DNA of 51,754 bases from Anaeromicrobium sediminis (lineage in GTDB: Bacteria; Bacillota; Clostridia; Peptostreptococcales; Thermotaleaceae), in the NCBI RefSeq assembly GCF_002270055.1, contig NZ_NIBG01000029.1, forward strand, positions 1-51,754, written 5' to 3'. A model generated the notes under the pieces. That model searched no databases. It had not been told where the DNA came from and saw nothing but the letters and a program-made list of their open reading frames with translations. Within the stretch, counting starts at the first letter, position 1. Every line of letters begins with the position of its first letter. The translations under genes were made by a program, and so were the position numbers. Of this stretch, positions 42,363 through 50,319 are shown piece after piece.

Positions 42363-44350
42363 CTTTTAATTGAATACTTATCCATTTTCCTGTATAAAGT
42401 ACTTCTTCCTATGCCTAGTATCTTAGCCGCTAGAGCTAAATTATTTTTTGTCATTTTTACAGTCTTAATTATGGCCATTTTTTCTACATCCTCAAGGGAA
42501 TATAATTTTTCATCCATTTCTATGTCTGGTAACAGGGCCTTCTCTAATATATGATTAGGCAAATTTTTTTTTGTTATATATTCCCCATCTGGTATCATAT
42601 TTATTACTAATTGAATAATATTTTGCAATTCACGTACATTTCCTGGCCAAGAGTAATTTTTCAAACCCTTATAAAAGCTTTTATCTATTCCCTTAATAGT
42701 TTTGTTCATATTCTTTGTGAACTTATTTATAAAGTAATGGGCAAAAATACTTACATCTTCTTTTCTTTCCCTAAGGGCAGGAATAGATACGGGCATTACA
42801 TTTAACCTATAGAACAAATCTTCTCTAAAGTTACCCCTTTCAACTTCCTTTTCTAGATTCTTATGAGTTGCTGCTATAACTCTAACATCTATAGGAATTA
42901 CTTCATGGCCTCCAATCCTAACTATCTGTTTAGTTTCTAACACTCTAAGTAAACTCACCTGGGCATCTAGGGGCATATCTCCTATCTCATCTAAAAATAT
43001 AGTTCCTCCATCTGCAAGCTCAAATTTACCATGGTGTCCTCCTCTTCTAGCTCCAGTAAAGGCTCCTTCCACATATCCAAAGAGTTCACTAGCAACTAAA
43101 TCTCTAGGTATAGCACCACAATTTAATACTACAAAGGGTTTGCCATTTCTTGCTCCTCCATTATGTATGGCCTGAGCAAACATCTCTTTTCCTACTCCAC
43201 TTTCACCTAACAATAGGGTTGTTGTATTTGTAGTAGCTGCCATAGAAGCTATCTTTTTAGCACTTTGGATATTCATGCTTTCACCTAATATATCATCAAA
43301 GGTAAATCTAGCTTGAGCCCCTACTATTTTATTAACTAATTTATGTACTATTTTTTCCTGTTTAAAAGTTATCACTACACCTTCTAGTTCATTTGAAGCC
43401 AAAACTTTTATAGGGGTTAAGTCTACTATACAAGGATCTGCCCTCCCCTTTTCTGTTTTAAAATAAATTTCTTCTTCTTCCATTTTTTTACCACTACTCA
43501 TAAATTCTTTTACTCTTTTGTAATCCTTTTTATATAATATGCTTTTAATATTTTTCCCAATAATATTTTCTTCCTTCAGCTTTAAAAATCTTCTTGCAAA
43601 TAAATTTATATCCATAACAATGCCTTCATTGTCTGTACATATAAGACCTTCTGATATGGATTCCATAATAGCATGAAAATGTTTATTAGCTAAGTCTAAT
43701 TGTTTATTACTTTTTTCTAACTTCAATTCATTTTCAATAGCTTCAGAAGCTGCTATTAACATACCTAAAGTATGAGGATGTACTTCACTACTAGCCCCTG
43801 TTATGCTTAATACTCCCATTAAATTGTTATCTTCATCCCTTATGGGACAAGCAGATGAAGTCCAATTATGATATATTTTACAATAATGTTCTTCTCCCAC
43901 AACTTGTATAGGTTCTCCTATAATAAGGGCTAATCCAATAGCATTAGTTCCTATACTTTCCTCTTTCACATTACAACCTTTATACAGGTTCAATTCTCCA
44001 TATTTTTCAACTAGGCTACTGTCTCCTAAAAAATCTAGTACATATCCGTCCTTATCTGTAAGTCTTATTATAAGGTTAGAACTTCCCACAATCTTATTCA
44101 AACTATCCATAAAGGGTTTTGCCCTTTTTGTAAGATTAGTACAACGTTGATACCTTTGATGAAGTTCTTTATTAGTAAGACTTATCTTTATTTTATCTAC
44201 AAAAGGGTCTATTCCATAGTTTTTACTTCTAATCCATGAATTATATATTCTTTTTCTAACAGAGCCCTTTTTCACATATCCCTTTTCCATAAATTCAGTC
44301 CAAGGGCCCTTAAAACTTTTATTTGTGGATACGAGCATTTCCTTGTCCAA
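42350..44350 (-). CDS. Sigma-54-dependent transcriptional activator (GAF-PAS-AAA-HTH)
   Basis: A 666-residue AcoR-like enhancer-binding protein, TTG start with GGGAGGTG upstream. N-terminal GAF-like sensor (about 85-205, with EESIGTNAIGLAL, HYCKIYHNWTSSACPI), PAS (about 222-330), AAA+ ATPase with Walker A GESGVGKE (about 382-389), sigma-54 contact loop GAFTGA (about 430), Walker B GGTIFLDEIGD, R-finger region, and a Fis-type HTH (about 630-660, NNLALAAKILGIGRSTLYRKM). All parts needed for sigma-54 activation are present. It is located directly upstream of the mrp operon, with dyad sites and a -24/-12 promoter between, so mrp is the likely target. Signal unknown. Confidence 0.95.
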   Translation of the reverse strand: MDKEMLVSTNKSFKGPWTEFMEKGYVKKGSVRKRIYNSWIRSKNYGIDPFVDKIKISLTNKELHQRYQRCTNLTKRAKPFMDSLNKIVGSSNLIIRLTDKDGYVLDFLGDSSLVEKYGELNLYKGCNVKEESIGTNAIGLALIIGEPIQVVGEEHYCKIYHNWTSSACPIRDEDNNLMGVLSITGASSEVHPHTLGMLIAASEAIENELKLEKSNKQLDLANKHFHAIMESISEGLICTDNEGIVMDINLFARRFLKLKEENIIGKNIKSILYKKDYKRVKEFMSSGKKMEEEEIYFKTEKGRADPCIVDLTPIKVLASNELEGVVITFKQEKIVHKLVNKIVGAQARFTFDDILGESMNIQSAKKIASMAATTNTTTLLLGESGVGKEMFAQAIHNGGARNGKPFVVLNCGAIPRDLVASELFGYVEGAFTGARRGGHHGKFELADGGTIFLDEIGDMPLDAQVSLLRVLETKQIVRIGGHEVIPIDVRVIAATHKNLEKEVERGNFREDLFYRLNVMPVSIPALRERKEDVSIFAHYFINKFTKNMNKTIKGIDKSFYKGLKNYSWPGNVRELQNIIQLVINMIPDGEYITKKNLPNHILEKALLPDIEMDEKLYSLEDVEKMAIIKTVKMTKNNLALAAKILGIGRSTLYRKMDKYSIKSVLK

Positions 44351-44380
44351 TCAGAACACCTCCCACTATTTACCTAAAGA

Positions 44381-44407
44381 AAATGGTCAGCAATTTACTG
44401 ACCATTT
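44381..44407 (-). terminator. Terminator overlapping the end of the lipoprotein gene
   Basis: 10-bp stem AAATGGTCAG (44381-44390) / CTGACCATTT (44398-44407), T-rich afterwards on minus. The lipoprotein stop is in the loop. Confidence 0.75.
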
Positions 44408-45327
44408 TTCACTTCTTCATCTAATACGGACATGGCATTTTTGTATAGTCCTTCTCTAGACTTTTCAATATCTTCATTTATTATCCTATTACTTTTGTTT
44501 AAAATATTCACATATTGGCCTAACATGTCTCCTATACTTGTATCCTGGTATTTTGTAGCTATTTTTTCATAACTATTATATGGATCCTCTAGTATAATAG
44601 ACTGGTCGTTATCTATACGTGTATTCTCAAGCCCCCATATATATACTTGCAGATAAGCTAAGTATAGGCTTGTACATTGCTTTTTAAGTAGAGAGTTTGG
44701 ATATTTCTCTAAATAAGTTTCAGTTTGAACTAATCTTTCTCCTAATTCATCCCAACTTATATTTAAAGCCGAATCTTTACTCATAACTTTCGCCGATTCT
44801 CTTCCCATTAATTTTAAATAGTCTTTTATTTCATCAGAAACATAAGGACCATATTTTTTTAAATAGTCATAGTCCACAACAGGATAATAACTGCCCTCAA
44901 ATCTAACTAACTTATATCTACCATTAACTATTTCTCTCAAAAGTCCCCTAATCCTTCTATTAGATATATGATGAATTTCACTTTCATGAAATTCATTTGG
45001 AAAAATATTTTCTAAAGTTTCCTGAGTTTTATCTTTAAATAATTTTTCCATATATACGTCTCCATAATGGGACAGATAGTTAAACAAGTCTATCATTACT
45101 TCATCTGCATTTTCTTCCGATAAATAATCCATATTATCATCAATAAATAAGATTATTTCTTCAGGTTTACTTTCCTTCTCAATAAGATGATTATATTGAG
45201 CCATTATTTTATCTGATTCCATATTTACTACTTCTACCACTGCACTTTCTTCCATTGACGTTTCCGTACTTGAACACCCTGTAAAAATCATAACTGTAGC
45301 TAAAATAGGCACAATAACTTTTTTCAT
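44395..45327 (-). CDS. Putative lipoprotein of unknown function
   Basis: A 310-residue protein with a lipobox: signal MKKVIVPILATVMIFTGC, lipidated Cys18, then a Ser/Thr-rich linker. The rest is soluble, helical and charged (for example WDELGERLVQTETYLEKYPNS, DPYNSYEKIATKYQDTSIGDMLGQYV), suggestive of TPR-like helices, but I recognise no family. It is transcribed toward the sigma-54 activator gene, 44 nt away with a terminator between. Located on the outer face of the membrane. Confidence 0.75.
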   Translation of the reverse strand: MKKVIVPILATVMIFTGCSSTETSMEESAVVEVVNMESDKIMAQYNHLIEKESKPEEIILFIDDNMDYLSEENADEVMIDLFNYLSHYGDVYMEKLFKDKTQETLENIFPNEFHESEIHHISNRRIRGLLREIVNGRYKLVRFEGSYYPVVDYDYLKKYGPYVSDEIKDYLKLMGRESAKVMSKDSALNISWDELGERLVQTETYLEKYPNSLLKKQCTSLYLAYLQVYIWGLENTRIDNDQSIILEDPYNSYEKIATKYQDTSIGDMLGQYVNILNKSNRIINEDIEKSREGLYKNAMSVLDEEVKNGQ

Positions 45328-45452
45328 CCTTCACGCTCCCCACACTATTATATATTATAAGTATATCAAACATGTATGCATTTACAAACACAGTATCTTG
45401 AACTAGTTTTTGTAATAAATTACATTTATATCCATATGATCGTGCAATAAAA

Positions 45453-45488
45453 AAGGGATGATTAATAATTAATTATTAATCATCCCTT
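45453..45488 (-). terminator. Terminator of the NSS symporter gene
   Basis: 36-bp perfect palindrome, AAGGGATGATTAATAATT (45453-45470) and its complement, with TTTTTT following on minus. Confidence 0.85.
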
Positions 45489-45498
45489 ATACTAAAGT

Positions 45499-46821
45499 CT
45501 AACCTATTCCCCCATATAAAATACCCAATACTAATACTGCTGTTGCAGTAAATACAAATATATATTTAGCTAATATTTCCCAACCTTTTACCATCTTTAT
45601 CTTAGCGCCCATATTAACTTCATTTCTAGCTCTATCTATTCCATAAATCCAGAAAAATGCTATGGCTCCTAAAAGGGCACTGAATGGTAATAAATATATG
45701 GTAACCACATCGGCAAACTTACCAAACCACTCCATGTTCGTACTTAAAAGTCCAGCAGCAATACTTCCTATGAATGCTGTTAACATTGCACTACTTGTCC
45801 TTTTAATTCCGAATTTATCCATGAAGGCTTCCACAGCAACTTCCATGAGCACTATTTCTGTGGATATGGCTGCAAATACCAGACATAGGAAAAATAGTAT
45901 TCCAAATACATATCCTCCACCCATCATATTAAATACCCTTGGCATAGTTATAAACAATAATTGGGGTCCTGCTCCTGGGTCCAAATCAAAGGCAAATGCT
46001 GCAGGTATTATGATAAATGCTGCCATTAGAGCTGCCAATGTATCAAATAGAGCCGTACTAAATGCTGATGAAGGTATGTCCATGTCCTTTGGTAGATAAC
46101 TTCCTAATACAACCATTCCTGCTCCTCCTAATGAAACAGTAAAAAAGGCTTGTCCTAATGCCATTACCCAAGTATCTATTCTTAAGAGATAAGACCAATC
46201 GGGTAATAATAAATATTTAACACCTTCCATAGACCCCTTTAATAATAAAGTATTTATCATAAGCATAATAAAAATGCCAAATAGAGCAGGCATTATTACT
46301 TTATTTACTTTTTCAATTCCACTCTTTACTCCTAAAGTAACTATGCATAATGTTATAAGTATAGCACCTATAGTCCAACCTACACTTTCCGTATGACCTG
46401 CAAAATTTTCAAAGGCTGTATTTATGTCCATAGTCGGGAACTCGTTTTTAAGCGCAAACACAAAAAATCTCAATACCCATCCTACAACTACGGAGTAGAA
46501 TATAAATACACCCGTTTGAGCTACTACAGGTATGGTTCCTATTAATGTTCCTCCAGAAAGTTTTTTTTCTTTAAATACTTTCTCAAAGGCTCCTATGGCC
46601 CCCCTTTGTTGAGATCTTCCAAAGGCAAACTCCCCCATAAGGCCTGTAGTTCCTAGTACAAATACAAATAATAGGTATGGTATTAAAAATGCTGCTCCTC
46701 CAAATTGCCCCAATCTCCAGGGGAACATCCATATGTTTCCTAGTCCGATGGCAGATCCTATACAAGCTAATACAAATCCTAATTTTGAACTCCAAGTTTC
46801 TCTAGAATTATTTTGCTCCAT
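45499..46821 (-). CDS. Sodium-dependent transporter, NSS (neurotransmitter:sodium symporter) family
   Basis: A 440-residue protein with 11-12 helices. The N-terminal SSKLGFVLACIGSAIGLGNIWMFPW is the NSS hallmark containing the Na+ and substrate-binding unwound TM1. TM6 region SLGGAGMVVLGSYL and the TM8 segment are also typical. Bacterial members carry amino acids (tryptophan, leucine/alanine, tyrosine) with Na+; the substrate here is unknown. ATG 46821 has AAGGCGG about 8 nt upstream. The 5' leader folds into a striking terminator-like structure (46849-46968), so expression is probably attenuated by a signal. The sodium gradient used may come from the Mrp complexes nearby. Confidence 0.95.
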   Translation of the reverse strand: MEQNNSRETWSSKLGFVLACIGSAIGLGNIWMFPWRLGQFGGAAFLIPYLLFVFVLGTTGLMGEFAFGRSQQRGAIGAFEKVFKEKKLSGGTLIGTIPVVAQTGVFIFYSVVVGWVLRFFVFALKNEFPTMDINTAFENFAGHTESVGWTIGAILITLCIVTLGVKSGIEKVNKVIMPALFGIFIMLMINTLLLKGSMEGVKYLLLPDWSYLLRIDTWVMALGQAFFTVSLGGAGMVVLGSYLPKDMDIPSSAFSTALFDTLAALMAAFIIIPAAFAFDLDPGAGPQLLFITMPRVFNMMGGGYVFGILFFLCLVFAAISTEIVLMEVAVEAFMDKFGIKRTSSAMLTAFIGSIAAGLLSTNMEWFGKFADVVTIYLLPFSALLGAIAFFWIYGIDRARNEVNMGAKIKMVKGWEILAKYIFVFTATAVLVLGILYGGIG

Positions 46822-46848
46822 ATTATCACCGCCTTAAAAATAATAAAA

Positions 46849-46968
46849 CCCTCCTAGATGGTGGACTTATATTATTAAGAAATTTTAACAGCAATATAGA
46901 AATGGTTGTTAAATAACCATTCCAATAAAAAGCTATACCTTAATAATATAAGCCCTCCGTAGGAGGGC
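46849..46968 (-). promoter_or_regulatory. Structured leader RNA / candidate attenuator of the NSS symporter gene
   Basis: On the minus strand: a local hairpin GCCCTCC-TAC-GGAGGGC (46952-46968), a 14-bp stem CTTATATTATTAAG (46939-46952) paired with CTTAATAATATAAG (46866-46879), an inner hairpin (46901-46921), then TAGGAGGG (46849-46856) followed by TTTTATTATTTTT. CCCTCCTA (46960-46967) can pair either locally or perfectly with TAGGAGGG to complete a terminator. No T-box or glycine-riboswitch signature is seen. Confidence 0.7.
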
Positions 46969-47067
46969 ATAGTAATGTTCTAATAAATTTAATTACTATA
47001 ATTTTGTCCTACTATTCTGCCATCTTACTTTTAAAAAACAATTTAATCTACCATACTATCTTAAAAT

Positions 47068-47096
47068 AATATACTACCTTATTCAGTATAAGTTAA
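47068..47096 (-). promoter_or_regulatory. Candidate promoter for the NSS symporter
   Basis: Minus strand TTAACT (47091-47096), 17-nt spacer, TATATT (47068-47073). The leader would be about 240 nt, long enough to hold the structure at 46849-46968. Rest of the 370-bp gap: no coding content. Confidence 0.4.
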
Positions 47097-47170
47097 GATG
47101 AGCAGAGTTGTCAAACTACACTTTAAAAAACTTAGTTGTTTTCTATTATAGCTATACTAAAAGAAAAAAA

Positions 47171-47188
47171 CAGGTCCCTTTGGACCTG
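47171..47188 (-). terminator. Terminator of the nitroreductase gene
   Basis: 7-bp stem CAGGTCC / GGACCTG with CTTT loop, followed on minus by TTTTTTT. Confidence 0.85.
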
Positions 47189-47191
47189 ATT

Positions 47192-47746
47192 TTAATGAAG
47201 TTTATTTTTATCAAATTTGTTTTCCCATTTATTTATAAATACATGCTCAGAAATTTCAGTCTTACTATCTTGTTTTTCATGTTCATTTACTTCTCCTATA
47301 GGAGTCACTCCTATAACCTTATATTCATTAGGTATATTTAAAATACTTTTTACTTTTGTCTCATCAATTGCACCTATCCAACAAGTACCATACCCCTCAT
47401 TAGTAGCTGCCAAAATAAGATGTTCCATGGCAATTGCTCCATCTACTAAATAGTATTCTTTATCTCCAATTCTTCCAGAAACATTTGGATTTCCCACTAC
47501 AACTGCCATCATAGGAGCTTCTTCCAAAGCATTTCCTGCATTATCCCCATCATTCATGACAGCCTTAGCTAATTTCTCTTTTTCTAATTTTTCATTTACT
47601 AAAATAATTTTGTAAGAACTTTGATTTTTCCAAGAAGGAGACTTCATGGTAGCTTCCATTATCCTTCCCATCTTCTTTTCACATATGGGCGTATCTTTAA
47701 AACTTTTCTCACTACTTCTTTTATTTATTACGTCATAAAAATTCAA
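47192..47746 (-). CDS. Nitroreductase family protein
   Basis: A 184-residue FMN-dependent NAD(P)H oxidoreductase-fold protein. N-terminal RSSEKSFKDTPI replaces the usual R-S-x-R FMN-binding pattern (Arg to Glu at one position). [40 protein letters not shown] and IGVTPIGE are typical of the family. It probably forms a dimer with FMN between subunits. Physiological substrate unknown. Monocistronic. Confidence 0.92.
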   Translation of the reverse strand: MNFYDVINKRSSEKSFKDTPICEKKMGRIMEATMKSPSWKNQSSYKIILVNEKLEKEKLAKAVMNDGDNAGNALEEAPMMAVVVGNPNVSGRIGDKEYYLVDGAIAMEHLILAATNEGYGTCWIGAIDETKVKSILNIPNEYKVIGVTPIGEVNEHEKQDSKTEISEHVFINKWENKFDKNKLH

Positions 47747-47853
47747 TTAAATCACACTCCTTACAAATTATTATGTTCATTTTTCTTTGTTAAATGTAAG
47801 GATTTTTTTAATTTTTTACTTTATGAAAAATTAGAATACCCCTCAAACTACGT

Positions 47854-47984
47854 ATAAGTAAAAAACGAGGGGGTGTGGGGGAAGAATTCCCCTGCCTCTT
47901 TAAAGGAGGGTGCTCAGCAACTTTAGTTGCGTCGAAGGGAACCATAGGGTTCCATAGCGAAGCATACGAAGTATGCCTATTTTA
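47854..47984 (-). repeat. Five-hairpin intergenic repeat, copy 2
   Basis: Reverse-complement relative of 11144-11273 (about 94% identical by eye). Hairpins on the minus strand: GCATAC-TTC-GTATGC, GGAACC-CTAT-GGTTCC, GCAAC-TAAA-GTTGC, CCTC..GAGG, GGGGAA-TTC-TTCCCC. Differences from copy 1 fall mostly in loops or keep pairing. The end coincides with the TAA of the pyridoxal kinase gene. Confidence 0.85.
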
Positions 47985-48851
47985 TTCTAATAATTCATAA
48001 CTACTCATAAGTATAGGCATTTTTAAATTTTCTAAAACTAATTCCAGTAAAACACCTTCCCTTTCCTTATAATCAAAACCATAACTAGCCTTAATACAAG
48101 AACTTATAAACTGTACTCCACGGTCTAAAGCCATTGGTAAACTGTCTCCTTGTAACAAACTTCCTATAACTACACTAGTAAAAGAATCTCCAGTTCCAGG
48201 GTAATGGGCCGGTATGTATTCACAACTTACTTTCCAAAATCTATTAAATTTTTTATCATAGGCAACTACGCTAGTCCTTTTATCTTTATCTGGAACACTA
48301 GTTATTATGACTATGTTAGGACCCATCTGAGCCAATCTCACAAGATACTCCTTTATATTTTTAGCATCAGGTTCTCTCCCTGCCTCTTCTCCAAGTAGAT
48401 ACATTACCTCCGTAAAATTAGGAGTTATTATATCTGCTTTTTTTATTAGCATTCTCATATTAGTTACCATTTCATCATCCATAGTATCATATAGTTCCCC
48501 ATTATCGCCCATAACAGGATCTACCACTACTAGATTGTCTTCTCTTTTAAACGTATCTATACATTTAGATACTATATGTACTTGTTTAGGAGATCCTAAA
48601 AAGCCACTATATATACAATCAAAATTTATCCCCAATTCTTTCCAATGTTCTATAGTAGGTTCCATAGTATCTGTTAAATCTATAAAATTATATCCTTCAA
48701 ATCCTCCCGTATGGGTAGATAAAACAGCCGTAGGCAATGCACAGACTTGCACTTTCATAGTAGATAGTATGGGTACTATAACAGATAAGGATGCTCTTCC
48801 AAATCCTGATAAATCATGTATTGCCGCTACTCTTTTTACTAAATGCTTCAT
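47982..48851 (-). CDS. pdxY: Pyridoxal/pyridoxamine kinase
   Basis: A 289-residue ribokinase-fold PdxK/PdxY protein. Signatures: N-terminal VAAIHDLSGFGRASLSVIVP, TGGFEGY, YSGFLGSPKQV, VVVDPVMGDNGELY and the anion-hole/catalytic region HYPGTGDSFTSVVIGSLL. It phosphorylates pyridoxal-type vitamers in B6 salvage. GAGGGGG lies upstream of ATG 48851. The stop codon sits at the border of the five-hairpin repeat, so an ancestral terminator may have been replaced. Monocistronic. Confidence 0.9.
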   Translation of the reverse strand: MKHLVKRVAAIHDLSGFGRASLSVIVPILSTMKVQVCALPTAVLSTHTGGFEGYNFIDLTDTMEPTIEHWKELGINFDCIYSGFLGSPKQVHIVSKCIDTFKREDNLVVVDPVMGDNGELYDTMDDEMVTNMRMLIKKADIITPNFTEVMYLLGEEAGREPDAKNIKEYLVRLAQMGPNIVIITSVPDKDKRTSVVAYDKKFNRFWKVSCEYIPAHYPGTGDSFTSVVIGSLLQGDSLPMALDRGVQFISSCIKASYGFDYKEREGVLLELVLENLKMPILMSSYELLE

Positions 48852-48998
48852 ATTTTTCCCCCTCTTTTTAGGAATTATCCTATAAACGCTTATTTACAAT
48901 TCTATTATAAACTATTTTAAACTTATATATAGATTTATCACATATAAACTTGATTTATACAAAATGTTTTTTTGTTAACCTAAGACTTTATTATATTT

Positions 48999-49075
48999 GG
49001 TTTAGGGATTAGAGTTAAGGGTTAAGAGTTTAAAAACAAACAAAAACCCTAAACCATAAACTCTAAACTTTATGA
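48999..49075. repeat. GGTTTAGGG-type imperfect palindromic repeat
   Basis: Stem GGTTTAGGG (48999-49007) / CCCTAAACC (49047-49055), with internal words AGAGTTAAGGGTTAAGAGTTTA echoed by TAAACTCTAAAC. It is the same family as 34119-34192 and lies in the 380-bp gap between pdxY and the FMN enzyme. Confidence 0.7.
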
Positions 49076-49126
49076 AAACTTTAGTATGTTATTCCGTAAA
49101 ATTAAATGTATAAATCAAGCTTTGAG

Positions 49127-49155
49127 TTGACAAATCTATATAGATTTTTAACAAT
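49127..49155 (+). promoter_or_regulatory. Promoter with operator-like dyad for the FMN enzyme gene
   Basis: TTGACA (49127-49132), 17-nt spacer, AACAAT (or TAACAA at 16). The spacer contains a perfect 16-bp palindrome AAATCTATATAGATTT (49132-49147), well placed for repression. Confidence 0.5.
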
Positions 49156-49231
49156 AATTTTTCCAGACTTTTCAAATGACCAATTCAATCTTATAATAAT
49201 TATTAGGATAACAACTTAAGGAGGTATTTAA

Positions 49232-50251
49232 ATGAATTTTCCTGATGTATTAAGGGATGGACGATTAAACTTAAGGGGCAGCTGTAGTGTCTGTAGAGTA
49301 TGTGATGGTACTGTTTGCAGTGGTGAAGTACCTGGAATGGGAGGAAAGGGTACTGGCAGTTCCTTTAAGGCTAACGTATTATCTCTGAATAAATATAAAG
49401 TAAACATGAGGACTATCCATGATGTTAAAGATCCAGATACATCTATACACTTATTTGGAAAAACATTAGATATTCCCGTATTTGCTGCCCCTGTTTCAGG
49501 AACAACTTTAAACATGGGAGGTAAATTCACTGAGGAAGAGTATATATCATGGGTTATAAAAGGTTGTTTAGATGGTGGTATATATCCTATGGTAGGTGAC
49601 ACGGCTGTAGATTCATTCTTAATTAAAAACCTAGAAGCTTTAAAGAAATTTGACGGACAAGGAATCGCCATAATAAAGCCATGGGAAAATAAAAATGTCA
49701 TAGAAAAAATTAGAAAAGCAGAAAAGGCAGGTGCCTTTGCAGTAGGTATGGATATTGATGCCTGTGGTCTAATAACATTAGCTCTACATGGAAAACCTGT
49801 AATGCCAAAAACAGTAGAAGAAATAAAAGAAATCGTAGATAGTACTAATTTGCCTTTCATATTAAAGGGAATTATGACTGTAGACGAAGCAAAACTCGCT
49901 GTAGAAACAGGAGCAGATGCAATAGTAGTATCTAACCATGGAGGAAGGGTTCTAGATCATACTCCTGGTGTGGCAGATGTTCTTCCTGCCATAGCAAAGG
50001 CTGTAAAGGGAAAAATAACAATCCTTGCTGATGGGGGAATTAGAAATGGAATTGATGTAATTAAAATGATTGCCCTAGGTGCCGATGCCGTATTAATTGG
50101 TAGACCTTTTGTTATGACTTCCTTCGGGGGACAAGATGAAGGTGTAAAAATCTATTTAGATAGATTAAAATCAGATATTAAATCAGCTATGGTTCTTACT
50201 GGATGTAAATCTATTGAGGATATTGACGATAGAGTATTGTATAAGGGTTAA
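49232..50251 (+). CDS. FMN-dependent alpha-hydroxy-acid oxidase/dehydrogenase family protein
   Basis: A 339-residue TIM-barrel flavoprotein of the lactate/glycolate oxidase family. Visible: FAAPVSGTTLN (FMN entry), the catalytic histidine in SNHGGRVLDHTPG, and DGGIRNGIDVIKMIALGADAVLIGRPFV (phosphate and Arg sites). The N-terminus replaces the usual start with a cysteine cluster, RGSCSVCRVCDGTVC. It is known in clostridial members but unlike classic oxidases, so in this anaerobe a dehydrogenase or reductase role is likelier than O2-dependent oxidation. AAGGAGG lies before ATG 49232. Monocistronic, with terminator. Confidence 0.88.
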   Translation: MNFPDVLRDGRLNLRGSCSVCRVCDGTVCSGEVPGMGGKGTGSSFKANVLSLNKYKVNMRTIHDVKDPDTSIHLFGKTLDIPVFAAPVSGTTLNMGGKFTEEEYISWVIKGCLDGGIYPMVGDTAVDSFLIKNLEALKKFDGQGIAIIKPWENKNVIEKIRKAEKAGAFAVGMDIDACGLITLALHGKPVMPKTVEEIKEIVDSTNLPFILKGIMTVDEAKLAVETGADAIVVSNHGGRVLDHTPGVADVLPAIAKAVKGKITILADGGIRNGIDVIKMIALGADAVLIGRPFVMTSFGGQDEGVKIYLDRLKSDIKSAMVLTGCKSIEDIDDRVLYKG

Positions 50252-50287
50252 AACTATAATAGTAAATAAACATGTATTTCTAATATA

Positions 50288-50315
50288 GGGCTACAGAAAA
50301 ATAGTCTAGTAGCCC
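50288..50315 (+). terminator. Terminator of the FMN enzyme gene
   Basis: Stem GGGCTAC / GTAGCCC, then TTCTT; the T run is short. Confidence 0.6.
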
Positions 50316-50319
50316 TTCT

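Noticed and set aside
41902-42369. 155-codon plus-strand frame across mrpE and its promoter
   Set aside because: It overlaps the sigma-54 promoter and activator sites and has no ribosome site.
46849-46968. T-box or glycine riboswitch upstream of the NSS symporter
   Set aside because: The conserved T-box sequence and the glycine aptamer core are absent; only terminator-like pairing is seen.
49228-49860. 210-codon minus-strand frame opposite the FMN enzyme
   Set aside because: The plus-strand gene has clear catalytic motifs and a ribosome site; the antisense frame has neither.
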